Below, in pieces: positions 8,001 to 15,634 of a DNA stretch of 64,000 bases. Position 1 is the first letter of the stretch. Each line of letters starts with the position of its first letter. The notes under the pieces are model-generated. The model did no database searches and had not been told where the DNA came from. It saw only the letters and a list, made by a program, of their open reading frames with translations. Both the position numbers and the translations under genes were made by a program. Source of the DNA: Clostridiales bacterium (GTDB taxonomy: Bacteria > Bacillota > Clostridia > Lachnospirales > Lachnospiraceae); the NCBI GenBank assembly GCA_012839295.1, contig DUNO01000026.1:1-64000 (forward strand), written 5' to 3'.

Positions 8001-8150
8001 CCATTTCCCATTTCTTCACCCTCCCCATCCCCGCCTACATCATTTGCTGAACCAGTACATGAGCCTATGGTCTATGACTTTAATACACAAAGCAATCTGT
8101 CAATGGTGGCAGAAAATCTTACCCCATATGTGGATGAAGCAAATAAATAG
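8001..8150 (+). pseudogene. C-terminal fragment of an unidentified protein with a proline-rich linker
   Basis: An open plus-strand frame without a usable start reads PISSPSPSPPTSFAEPVHEP and continues to NLTPYVDEANK, stop at 8148. The codon pattern looks protein-like but there is no ribosome site, and a stop lies directly upstream at about 7998. It ends 11 bp before a hairpin. It may be the remnant of a gene cut by the arrival of the AT-rich operon to its left. I cannot name the family. Confidence 0.35.
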
Positions 8151-8160
8151 TTATAATCAG

Positions 8161-8185
8161 AGGAGCGGAATAACAACCCGCTCCT
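8161..8185. terminator. hairpin between the plus-strand fragment and the capsid gene
   Basis: AGGAGCGG (8161-8168) pairs with CCGCTCCT (8178-8185) around a 9-nt loop, 16 bp past the capsid stop codon. It is probably the terminator for the leftward phage-like operon, although the T-run is weak. Confidence 0.55.
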
Positions 8186-8200
8186 TTATCATATATAGCA

Positions 8201-9118
8201 CTACGACATAGCTATAACCTTGATTGCCTCTGGCTTGATAAGCCTACCCTCAATGTACTCTGTGCCAATAAAGCCTGTGACATTGCTCGCAGCAAATTTT
8301 TCATGAAGTGCTTTTAATGCTACACCGCCTCGCTCAATGAGCCAGTAATAGCTGAAATCTCCAAAGGCAATCGGCTTGTTACCGCTTTCCCGGTTCGGCA
8401 TATAGGGTGATGTATATACAGGCCTGCCTAGAATGCTATTATCGGAACCTCTCCATAAATAGTTACCTGCACTGTCTTTTAGTGTTCTAAGGTATAATGC
8501 TGTTTCATCATTCATCAGCCACACAGCATTACGGCGGTATTCTGCATCAAGGGAGAAGTAGAGTGACTTTACATCATCAAACTTCACCGTGGTGGCTGAT
8601 GCTATGGTAACTCCCGTATCAGCACCTTCTGTTGGGTGAAGAATTCCATAAGGTCGACCTATGCCATTTCCGCCTACACAAGCCTTTTCCTCCACTTTTC
8701 CGAACTCTCTCCCAAACTCCGCAGCAAGGGCACTTTCTAAATCAAAGCCTATATCACTTACCATTTCATTGGAAACTTTGACGAGTTTAGCAATTTTATG
8801 TGCTTTGACCGTCCATGCTGCAAAGTCCACATCTGCTTCTGGAATAACTTCTCCCTCACCCACAAAATCGGCATTACCAGTAGGTAAAACACTCTTTATC
8901 TTACAATCTGCTGTTTCTGTATAATGGATTGTGGCAATCGTACGGAATACGTTCATACGTTCCTGCTGTTCTCTGAATTTATTGTCACTTTCATTTGGCA
9001 GATAATAGCCCGTAGGAGCCAGTGTTCTTGTCCGTAAATCAGTTACATCAAATGTTTTATCTCGCATGAAACTCCAAAATGCCTGTGCATATCGTGGTGT
9101 TGTTGCAATTGTCTTCAT
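8201..9118 (-). CDS. HK97-fold phage major capsid protein (lone)
   Basis: The 305-residue protein matches the Phage_capsid (HK97 gp5) family: SVLPTGNADFVGEGEVIPEA, the LVKVSNEMVSDI segment, KACVGGNGIGRPYGI, NAVWLMNDETALYLRTLKD and GRPVYTSPYMP are typical landmarks from the N-arm through the P- and A-domains. It lacks the long N-terminal delta/scaffold region of many capsid precursors and starts close to where a mature protein would. GAGGAGG precedes the ATG at 9118. No portal, terminase, prohead protease, tail or head-tail gene lies nearby. It follows a sigma-like gene, in a block without virion-assembly partners. It may be a satellite capsid, a prophage remnant, or a capsid put to another use. 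Confidence 0.88.
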   Translation of the reverse strand: MKTIATTPRYAQAFWSFMRDKTFDVTDLRTRTLAPTGYYLPNESDNKFREQQERMNVFRTIATIHYTETADCKIKSVLPTGNADFVGEGEVIPEADVDFAAWTVKAHKIAKLVKVSNEMVSDIGFDLESALAAEFGREFGKVEEKACVGGNGIGRPYGILHPTEGADTGVTIASATTVKFDDVKSLYFSLDAEYRRNAVWLMNDETALYLRTLKDSAGNYLWRGSDNSILGRPVYTSPYMPNRESGNKPIAFGDFSYYWLIERGGVALKALHEKFAASNVTGFIGTEYIEGRLIKPEAIKVIAMS

Positions 9119-9200
9119 AGTGATAATCCTCCTCAATTTTTATTGTTTGGTTTTTGTACTTTTTACCAAGTTTTCGGCTTTGCAGCGTTCTTCCCACCAC

Positions 9201-10043
9201 TTATTTTTTCTGCTCCTGTTCTGCTGAAACATCCATGCCTTGATTTTCCTTGGCACTAAAGTGGTTTTCCCTCCTGTCATCATAATCACCCCCTCTATTA
9301 CGGGCGAGCAATTCTTCCATTCTGAGAATGTTCCATTCAACGGAGGACATCCCTGTTTCCTTAAAGAATTGAAATCCCGTATGTTTTGTAAAACTTCTTC
9401 TCATATAAAACTCTCGGTGTATTTCCTTTAGCTTTTGATCACGCCGTAATTTACGAACTGCATCTTTGTATTGGTTGTGCATCTGCTTTGTTGTTATTCC
9501 CAGTTCCTTGCTAATTTCGGTCAGTGTCTTATCCTTCCAGAACCTCTCACGCACTACTGCTGCTTGCTTTTCAGGGAGAGTGGCGATACGTTCCAGAATT
9601 CGTTCTTCCATATCTGAGCATTCAATTTTCTCAAAAGGCTTTACTGCCTCTGTATCAGCAATGGTATCAATCACACTCAAATTTTCTTCATCCGTAGGAA
9701 GTGGAGCATCAAGGCTCACAGCATAATCAAGCGGCTCACGTTTTGATGTGCGTAGACCTAGCAAGAGGTAGATGTGCCTCTTGACATGGAGACAGGCGAA
9801 CGATGTAAACTTTTTATCCCTTCCCGGCTTTTTGTTATAAGCCACCAACGTGTCAAGGAAGGCGAACCAGCAGACTTGAAAGCAATCATTCAGTTCTACA
9901 CCATGAGAAACAGCACGGTCAGAATAACGTCTGTACATTCTCCGAGCGAACATAAAGAATAGCTTATCCGTCTGCTCCCAAAGTGTAATTATCTTTTCTT
10001 CATGACCTTGTGCGATGAGAGTACATAATTCTTCGTTCGTCAT
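9201..10043 (-). CDS. sigma-70-like regulator of phage or mobile-element type
   Basis: About 280 residues. The N-terminal half resembles sigma region 2 (MFARRMYRRYSDRAVSHGVE, then LNDCFQVCWFAFLDTLVAYN and FTSFACLHVKRHIYLLLG). The second half holds a region 4 helix-turn-helix (RIATLPEKQAAVVRERFWKD, KTLTEISKELGITTKQMHNQ). A variable tail rich in charged residues ends the protein. I chose ATG 10043, with AAGGAAGGTGG 8 bp upstream, over longer readings. It lies directly before the capsid gene and may drive late transcription of it; this is inferred from position. Confidence 0.7.
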   Translation of the reverse strand: MTNEELCTLIAQGHEEKIITLWEQTDKLFFMFARRMYRRYSDRAVSHGVELNDCFQVCWFAFLDTLVAYNKKPGRDKKFTSFACLHVKRHIYLLLGLRTSKREPLDYAVSLDAPLPTDEENLSVIDTIADTEAVKPFEKIECSDMEERILERIATLPEKQAAVVRERFWKDKTLTEISKELGITTKQMHNQYKDAVRKLRRDQKLKEIHREFYMRRSFTKHTGFQFFKETGMSSVEWNILRMEELLARNRGGDYDDRRENHFSAKENQGMDVSAEQEQKK

Positions 10044-10077
10044 TGCTGATTCCACCTTCCTTTCTGCTGATACTGGC

Positions 10078-10329
10078 TCAATAGAATTTACGGCTGTGGC
10101 AGTAATCATCCAGTTCCTCACGGGTGAAGAAATAATGCCCACCGCCTCGAAATTGAACGCACCAAGGCTTACCTGCATCAGCCCTTATATCGTGCATAAT
10201 AATTGCAGCAAGCTCATTGTCCTGTGGGATGATGTCGATTACCTCAAAATGCTCATAGTCAAGCCTGTAGCCATCGAGATACCGTTCATAACGCTCTAAT
10301 TCCGGTTTTATTTTTTGTCTTGAAATCAT
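10078..10329 (-). CDS. small phage-type protein of unknown function
   Basis: The 83-residue protein (start 10329, GAGGTGA upstream) reads through ERYERYLDGYRLDYEHFEVI, DNELAAIIMHDIRADAGKPW and a C-terminus CVQFRGGGHYFFTREELDDY. It looks like a compact soluble domain. I do not recognise a family. It lies 34 bp before the sigma-like gene and after another small gene, all on the minus strand, so it probably belongs to the same transcript. Confidence 0.55.
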   Translation of the reverse strand: MISRQKIKPELERYERYLDGYRLDYEHFEVIDIIPQDNELAAIIMHDIRADAGKPWCVQFRGGGHYFFTREELDDYCHSRKFY

Positions 10330-10375
10330 ACTTCTCACCTCAATTCCATAATGAATTCGATATTTTGGGGGAACA

Positions 10376-10597
10376 TCACAGCCAGCCGCGCCGGCTACAA
10401 TACTTCCGTGCCTCGGCTAGTGTTTTGAAATACACAGCTGAATTACGGCTGAGAACTTGATACAGGAACGGCGCACTGCAATCAGTTACTGCTCGAATAA
10501 TAGCCTTTGTTTCAATCCCGATTTGTGGCAGCACCATAATGACATTGTACTTTTCATCTTCTACATCACTGCTGATTATCCTGATAAATTTAGACAT
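10376..10597 (-). CDS. small phage-type protein of unknown function
   Basis: A 73-residue protein beginning MSKFIRIISSDVEDEKYNVI and ending AEARKYCSRRGWL. The ATG at 10597 has AAAGGAG 9 bp upstream; an earlier ATG at 10606 abuts the ribosome site and is unlikely. It resembles a small mixed alpha/beta protein; no family recognised. First gene of the lower half of the phage-like block, after a repeat-bearing gap. Confidence 0.5.
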   Translation of the reverse strand: MSKFIRIISSDVEDEKYNVIMVLPQIGIETKAIIRAVTDCSAPFLYQVLSRNSAVYFKTLAEARKYCSRRGWL

Positions 10598-10793
10598 CTT
10601 GCTCATCTCCTTTCCACGAGGGGTTAATCGGTCGTTTGAATTCGCATTTTTTTGCGTATGACCCCACGCCCGTTCTCCGTCTCTTTAGGTACAGAGAAAT
10701 GACCTCCCCCATTGGTACCTTTTAGGGCTTTTAGGGACATTTATCATAAGAATTACTATATTAATTTGAGAGTGAAATTAACTTTTAGGGCTT
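10598..10793. other. gap with repeated TTTTAGGGCTTTTAGG motif
   Basis: The gap holds the motif TTTTAGGGCTTTTAGG twice on the plus strand (around 10729 and 10783). A related copy is inside the neighbouring broken primase gene on the opposite strand (around 11331-11346). A short hairpin CGCA-T7-TGCG-like element lies near 10645. No gene is seen. The motif may mark the duplication or inversion that damaged the primase gene, or be an origin or protein-binding array. Confidence 0.4.
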
Positions 10794-11600
10794 TTAGGTA
10801 CAGTTGATAAAAGGATTTACTTTAATAGTAGTTAGTGGTCTTCCTTTTGTCTGATGTGTTTCTATCTTTATATATCCACTTCCTTCCAGGGCTTGTAGTC
10901 CCTCATCAAAACTATCTACCGTATTAAATTTTCTCTTTGTTTTCTGCCATAAGTCTTGTTTATTGAATTCATCTATCCCTAAAGCCTTAATACGAGTAAG
11001 TAGATAGATTGCATCATTATTCTTACGTTCATTACCCATAAATACTTTCTCTGCATGTACTGCTAATACCTCCACTACCCTAGATGCATTTATCATAATA
11101 TCTAATGGTATTGGTATTTCTGTAGGGTCTTTATCTTGTTCTATACAATTAAAGGAGTGGAATAAACCTGCTATTCTAATTGATAGTCCAAATGCCTTAC
11201 CATTCCATCCCTTTGCTCTCTCTAACCCTTCCATAATACGTTTTTCACAGATATCAAAGTATTGTATGGCATATTGAGTGGCTTCTTCCGATAAATAAAT
11301 ATAATTAATTCTGTTATAATCTGTCCCTAAAAGCCCTAAAACTTTTTCTGACTCAATGGTAACGGATAGACATTTTAGGATTGCATCCTCATATGCCTGC
11401 TCAACCTCGGTCGGCATACTCCTGCCATAGCTGGATCTGTCTGTGTATGCTCGGATAATGCAAGAGCATAGTCGCAAAGGGTTTTTGGGTAAGTCTTGGA
11501 TTTTCTGGGGTATGCTTATGTGTAGAATAAATGCAGCATTGATAAGGGAAGAATGTACAGATTTCGCCCCAAATACTGCTTGTGCCATAGTCCATATCAA
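10794..11600 (-). pseudogene. C-terminal remnant of DUF3987-type replicative protein
   Basis: From about 11417 leftward the frame reads like the C-terminus of DUF3987 primase/helicase-type proteins: PTEVEQAYEDAILKCLSVTI, INYIYLSEEATQYAIQYFDI, SIRIAGLFHSFNC and SRVVEVLAVHAEKVFMG, ending in a winged-helix-like domain. The first roughly 60 codons of the open frame are unlike the family and overlap another frame. Intact homologues are several hundred residues longer, so the central helicase part (Walker motifs) is missing. A deletion plus frameshift from the 11401-11841 frame explains this. Confidence 0.6.
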
Positions 11601-11841
11601 GGGTTAGCATGGAGCGTGACAGCACATTACCTTTTTTACGTCTGCCATCTTTTAAGTGACCGCCGACAAAGCCACCGACATCTTTGATTGAATCCTGTCC
11701 GCCCTTTTTCATCTTTCGGTATTCTTCTACGGTTTCGGTGGTACGCTGTGTGGTCTTAACACGGGAGCAGAAATCCTCCCAGCTGATATCACTGTTCTTC
11801 CACTTTTTATCCATCCGGCTATTGCCGTATGCTATCTTCAT
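11401..11841 (-). pseudogene. N-terminal remnant of primase-polymerase (AEP-like) fused gene
   Basis: Residues 1-117 look like the start of a mobile-element primase-polymerase: WEDFCSRVKTTQRTTETVEE, then DVGGFVGGHLKDGRRKKGNV, LTLDMDYG (acidic metal-binding motif) and IYSTHKHTPENPRL (the motif II His). Immediately after PENPRL the sequence departs from the family and stops 29 codons later, overlapping in another frame with the DUF3987 C-terminus. The ATG at 11841 overlaps the stop of the DUF4406 gene (ATGA). The replication gene of this element is thus broken. Confidence 0.6.
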
Positions 11842-12269
11842 AGAGCATCTACCTCCTCAAAATCTTTGTTGAAATATCTAATCGGCTGCCTGCGTTTCTT
11901 CGCCTTTTCAATTTCAATACTCATACCTCTTGAAATAACATCACCGAGCACCCACACTTCCTGGCATTTACCCATAAGGATAATATCCATAAAAATTGCG
12001 AGATCACGTTCTTTCTCATTGCTGTCATCCATGAAAGGAAATAGAAGGTGTGGGGTCAATGGTATACATCCACAATTAAAAGCAAATTCTGCAAACTGAG
12101 TGGCCTTTATTACATTTTCCTTAACAGCCCCATTAAATGGTGCGCATATATAAACCAAAGGACGGAAGGCGGGTTTTGATACCGCCTTATCCTTTCTTTC
12201 AATATTGGTAAGTGCTTGATATGGCACTAAATCCATGTAGCCTTCAGAGTTTTTCATGTCGACTCCCAT
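11838..12269 (-). CDS. DUF4406-type (nucleoside deoxyribosyltransferase-like) protein
   Basis: 143 residues. RPLVYICAPFNGAVKENVIK, then FAFNCGCIPLTPHLLFPFMD, MGKCQEVWVLGDVISRGMSI and EIEKAKKRRQPIRYF are the pattern of the DUF4406 / nucleoside 2-deoxyribosyltransferase-like fold often found in phages and conjugative elements. The start at 12269 has GGAGGTG 4 bp upstream; it nearly abuts the stop of the antirepressor gene, and its own end overlaps the next start, so the three genes are coupled. Possible role in nucleotide metabolism or small-molecule signalling; not established. Confidence 0.75.
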   Translation of the reverse strand: MGVDMKNSEGYMDLVPYQALTNIERKDKAVSKPAFRPLVYICAPFNGAVKENVIKATQFAEFAFNCGCIPLTPHLLFPFMDDSNEKERDLAIFMDIILMGKCQEVWVLGDVISRGMSIEIEKAKKRRQPIRYFNKDFEEVDAL

Positions 12270-12270
12270 A

Positions 12271-13050
12271 TCACACCTCCATCTCAATCTGCGGATAGAT
12301 ACCGTCCGCCTTCAGCTGTTCATAGATAAAGAGTCTGCCTTTTTGCGTCCACTTTGTATGAACCTTGGTATGTTCAAAACCATTACTATCTTCATAAACA
12401 TGGGTATTGGTTCTCGTATAACCTTTGTCTGCGTGTTTCTGGTATAAAAGCCAGGTATCGCTTTGTTTAAATTGAATGCCCTTATCATGGAGATACTCAT
12501 TCATGCGAATACCGCTCCAGCCATAGTCTTTAGCAATAACGGTGATGTTTACGGCATCCTTACATTTAAGAACCACATCATAATAAGTGGCTTTCGGTTT
12601 CATCTCAGCAATCTGCTGCTGTTGAACTGCAACTGCTGCTGTAAGGGTTTTATTTCTTTCACGTTCTTCTTTAAGAGCAGTAAATGCAGCAATTGCAAGG
12701 TCGGGATTTGCAATTAAATCATCAGTTGCATAGATACCATGCTTACGAATAGCAGGTAGTACCTCATTTGTAACCCAACGCTTGAACTTTTTAGCATTTG
12801 GCATCTTGCTTGAGAGGATAAGACTGTAAAGACCAGACTCGTTGATAATGATAGTTTCCTTATCCTGTGTTCCATCGAAAAACATTGCTTTCTGCCTGTC
12901 CTCTTCATCAACATGGCGGTTTATATCTCGACTACCGTTTTGGTACCCGAGGATATCTGTCACATCCTTACCGACAAAATACGGTTGCCCACCAATAGTT
13001 GTAGTGCGTACAGAGCCAAACTCTGCATTTTTGTAAATTTGTAATTCCAT
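12271..13050 (-). CDS. phage antirepressor, Bro-N plus KilAC (ANT) domains
   Basis: 259 residues. The N-terminal Bro-N domain is clear: GGQPYFVGKDVTDILGYQNG, then RHVDEEDRQKAMFFDGTQDK, INESGLYSLILSSKMPNAKK and FKRWVTNEVLPAIRKHGIYA. A short linker is followed by the KilAC/ANT DNA-binding domain (VNITVIAKDYGWSGIRMNEY, then LHDKGIQFKQSDTWLLYQKH, TKWTQKGRLFIYEQL). AAGGAGG lies 8 bp before the ATG at 13050. Such proteins switch lysogeny or element induction. It is the second gene of the phage-like operon. Confidence 0.9.
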   Translation of the reverse strand: MELQIYKNAEFGSVRTTTIGGQPYFVGKDVTDILGYQNGSRDINRHVDEEDRQKAMFFDGTQDKETIIINESGLYSLILSSKMPNAKKFKRWVTNEVLPAIRKHGIYATDDLIANPDLAIAAFTALKEERERNKTLTAAVAVQQQQIAEMKPKATYYDVVLKCKDAVNITVIAKDYGWSGIRMNEYLHDKGIQFKQSDTWLLYQKHADKGYTRTNTHVYEDSNGFEHTKVHTKWTQKGRLFIYEQLKADGIYPQIEMEV

Positions 13051-13114
13051 TAGAATTACCTCCTTATAATTTTTTGGAGGCCTTGACCTCCTACCTGGTA
13101 GCCACAGGAGTTGG

Positions 13115-13663
13115 TCAAATCTGATGGTTTTCAAAAAATTCTTTAAGTTTTTTCTCTGCACGTTTTAACTTTTGGCTGATATTATTTTCATCAGCACCGA
13201 TAGAGCGGGCATATTCACGGATTGGTATGCCATCAATACGTACTGCGATAAACATATCCGCCCAATCTTTCTTTTTACCAAGTGCCTTATGTATCCATTG
13301 GCAAATATCCTCATATTCATAGAGGCGATTACGCTCAGCCTCCTGTGAATCATCAGCGATGGTATCCATTACATCCGTTTCATCCTCAGCCTCGCCGTCT
13401 TTACGATAAGGGGTCTGCGGATTGCCAAGGTTCCTATGAAATCTGCGCCAGCCGTTGTATTCCTTACTATTCATAAGGTCCAACATTTCCTGTACAGTCT
13501 CACAACGCTTTACTTCAGCCTTCTTTTCTGGCTTTGCCTCTGCAAGACGCTGCTCATAGTCGATATCCAGCATGATGCTGTAATCATCATCTGGAATATC
13601 AATTGTGGTGTAGAACTTGTGGCCGTTTTTGATGTTTTCTTCGTACAAAACTCGAATCTTCAT
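13115..13663 (-). CDS. sigma-like helix-turn-helix protein of phage or mobile-element type
   Basis: About 182 residues starting at ATG 13663 (AAAGGAA upstream). The N-terminal part reads MKIRVLYEENIKNGHKFYTT and DYEQRLAEAKPEKKAEVKRC, a known N-terminal pattern of mobile-element sigma-like regulators. The C-terminal 60 residues have a region 4-like helix-turn-helix (WADMFIAVRIDGIPIREYAR, SIGADENNISQKLKRAEKKL). It heads the phage-like block, so it may activate or time expression of the genes to its left. Promoter target unknown. Confidence 0.65.
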   Translation of the reverse strand: MKIRVLYEENIKNGHKFYTTIDIPDDDYSIMLDIDYEQRLAEAKPEKKAEVKRCETVQEMLDLMNSKEYNGWRRFHRNLGNPQTPYRKDGEAEDETDVMDTIADDSQEAERNRLYEYEDICQWIHKALGKKKDWADMFIAVRIDGIPIREYARSIGADENNISQKLKRAEKKLKEFFENHQI

Positions 13664-13986
13664 TAAGTATTCCTTTCCGTCCCGGCATTGGGCGGCGGAA
13701 TACAAAAAGAGCCTGTGGTGAAGATGTCCGCAGACTCCGCTTGTCCTCAAAATGGGCGCACGAAATCACGGTGGGTGCATCTTCATTCCAAACACAGTCT
13801 TTATCACTGTGTTCTGAACTCTTATGCATCCCGCCGTCCTAATGCGCATCTCGGACATTGAGATTTTATTTTCAGCAGTTAATTTCAACCGCCGACTCTA
13901 TTATCGTTCATTTCAATTTTTCAGGAGCAACTCATCGTGTTGGTCACGAAACCGCTTAGAACCTATGGTTTTCTGTTTTTGGGCAT
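13664..13986. other. regulatory gap upstream of the phage-like operon
   Basis: About 320 bp with no credible gene. It holds an inverted pair GAAGATG/CATCTTC about 60 bp apart (near 13719 and 13779) and a hairpin ACACAG...CTGTGT near 13795-13815. These may be operator or attenuator elements of the leftward block. Nothing else is seen. Confidence 0.35.
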
Positions 13987-14011
13987 AAAAAAAGGACCCC
14001 TTTTGGGGTCC
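13987..14011 (-). terminator. strong rho-independent terminator after the ImmA-like gene
   Basis: GGACCCC (13994-14000) pairs with GGGGTCC (14005-14011) around TTTT, and on the minus strand the stem is followed by seven T residues. It closes the hsdM-hsdS-hsdR-ygjP-immA transcript. Confidence 0.92.
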
Positions 14012-14038
14012 AAAACCAACTTAGTGAATTATCAAAAT

Positions 14039-15634
14039 TTAATCCTCGTCATCTTTTATTGTACTTCCTAACTGTTTAACACCTGCCTTCTCACAAATAC
14101 TGTTGAAATCCTGCAGTGATATTCCGGGCATATTTTCTATTATGTGTATGTGTGTTTTATCAGGATCTTGGTAATAATTCAGCTTGTTATTGGATTTATC
14201 AAACAATTTTTCGGTAATGCGGAGACACAATTTTAATCCTACGCAGATTGCCATTAATACATCCGTACCCATATTGTTATACTTATCATTTTTGATTTTT
14301 CCATGGTAATTTTTATGTAGGTGTGTCTTATTGTTAAATATTTCAGGATACATCCACTTTCTGTTCTCCATCAAAAACCATAAACATTGACAAAGTGTGC
14401 TTGTGGGATTAGATAACATCTTTACTAGCTCTATTTCTTCGTTTTCATCATATGCAGAGATATGCTCGTGGAACGCTGAATAAACTTCCTCCGGCTCATA
14501 TTTAAAATTTGCCTGATACTTTGGGTGGAAGGTAAGTATCCTCTGATCAATACCTTCAACTCTATACAGAAATGCAAAACCCATAAAGTCCTTTTGCATA
14601 TTCTGATAGGTCGCATATTTTTGCTCATGTATGTTTATAGCACACTGTGCAAGGTTTTTCTTCGCCTTTGCGGTTAAGTGAAGTATTCCGTCTTTTGCTG
14701 TTATGTATTTCTGGTCCGCTAATACAAAGTACCCATCAGCAAAAACAAAACGTCCACCGTTTACCCATTCACAAAGAAATGAATCTGCAGTAAGAAGTTG
14801 GTAGGCTTCAACTGGTGTTAAAGCAACAAATTCTCTGCTATTATTAATCTCAGCAAAAACTGCCTCATAATCTTCAAATTCAGAAATTCTCCCCATCAGT
14901 CCGACTTCAATTAATCTATATTTCACAGAAGCCCTTGATACGATGAAAAATTCACTCAAGTCCTCAACCAGAGTATCACATGATGGGGCTGAATCGTTAT
15001 TCTGTGACTGATAACTGTCTATGAATTCAAGTGCCTTCTTCTTAAAAGAATCAAAAGGCATGAGTACTCTAGGAGCCAGGCGATGGGCCTGCCACTCCAA
15101 CCATCTCACTTCGTTCTCTTTTGTTTTTTTGCCTTCTGGTGGTTGAAAAAATGTCTCTGACTGACGACACATAATAGGGTATAGTTTCTCAGATGCAGCA
15201 GCATTTTTAATAGCCAGTATTTCAAAATATATTTTATCTTTCTCCCAATGCAGTGCTTCATGAATCAACGTATTTCGCTTTGCACCTTCTCCATACAATG
15301 CTTCTGAGTCTGGATCTATTAGAACCGTTCCTGCAGGATAGACTACTGTATGGGAAATCCCCGTTTGATGATCGTAGACTTCGACCTCACCATCGAGCAA
15401 TAAACAACATCCGAAAATATCTAGGTTTCTGGAAAGCGATACCTCTTTAACTGTTAGCCCCGCTTCCTGTAAAATCGCATCAACAGGCAAAGGCATTGGC
15501 GTTAATAGTGCCTCTTTACAGTGCTTAGATAGATATTTTGTTGCATAATCATCGAGGCGATTCTTCCCAAGAATCAAAGCGCCTGTTTTCTTGTTAATAT
15601 CAAAGATATCGCTCGATGTCGGTTTGCTCGTCAT
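14039..15634 (-). CDS. ImmA/IrrE-type metallo-endopeptidase
   Basis: 531 residues. An N-terminal domain (PLPVDAILQEAGLTVKEVSL) precedes the zinc motif NTLIHEALHWEKDK (HExxH, about residues 124-128). A second conserved block, VRWLEWQAHRLAPRVLMP, supplies the further acidic ligand and the family Leu-Met-Pro. A winged-helix-like segment follows (FFIVSRASVKYRLIEVGLMG). The 300-residue C-terminal extension is not recognised. ImmA/IrrE peptidases cleave repressors of mobile elements or DNA-damage regulators. Here the gene overlaps the YgjP gene by 35 bp and is last in the type I R-M operon, so it may regulate or police that operon. Confidence 0.8.
   Translation of the reverse strand: MTSKPTSSDIFDINKKTGALILGKNRLDDYATKYLSKHCKEALLTPMPLPVDAILQEAGLTVKEVSLSRNLDIFGCCLLLDGEVEVYDHQTGISHTVVYPAGTVLIDPDSEALYGEGAKRNTLIHEALHWEKDKIYFEILAIKNAAASEKLYPIMCRQSETFFQPPEGKKTKENEVRWLEWQAHRLAPRVLMPFDSFKKKALEFIDSYQSQNNDSAPSCDTLVEDLSEFFIVSRASVKYRLIEVGLMGRISEFEDYEAVFAEINNSREFVALTPVEAYQLLTADSFLCEWVNGGRFVFADGYFVLADQKYITAKDGILHLTAKAKKNLAQCAINIHEQKYATYQNMQKDFMGFAFLYRVEGIDQRILTFHPKYQANFKYEPEEVYSAFHEHISAYDENEEIELVKMLSNPTSTLCQCLWFLMENRKWMYPEIFNNKTHLHKNYHGKIKNDKYNNMGTDVLMAICVGLKLCLRITEKLFDKSNNKLNYYQDPDKTHIHIIENMPGISLQDFNSICEKAGVKQLGSTIKDDED

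Noticed and set aside
7930-8211. Plus-strand 93-residue frame across the gap before the capsid gene
   Set aside because: Codon pattern is better explained by the overlapping frame ending at 8150, and the longer frame crosses the hairpin.
9140-9340. Minus-strand frame with a basic C-terminus between the sigma-like and capsid genes
   Set aside because: Most of it overlaps the sigma-like gene in another frame and no start with a ribosome site was found in the non-overlapping part.
13051-13114. GGAGG...CCTCC hairpin between antirepressor and sigma-like genes as a terminator
   Set aside because: No T-run follows on either strand; it may only mask a ribosome site.
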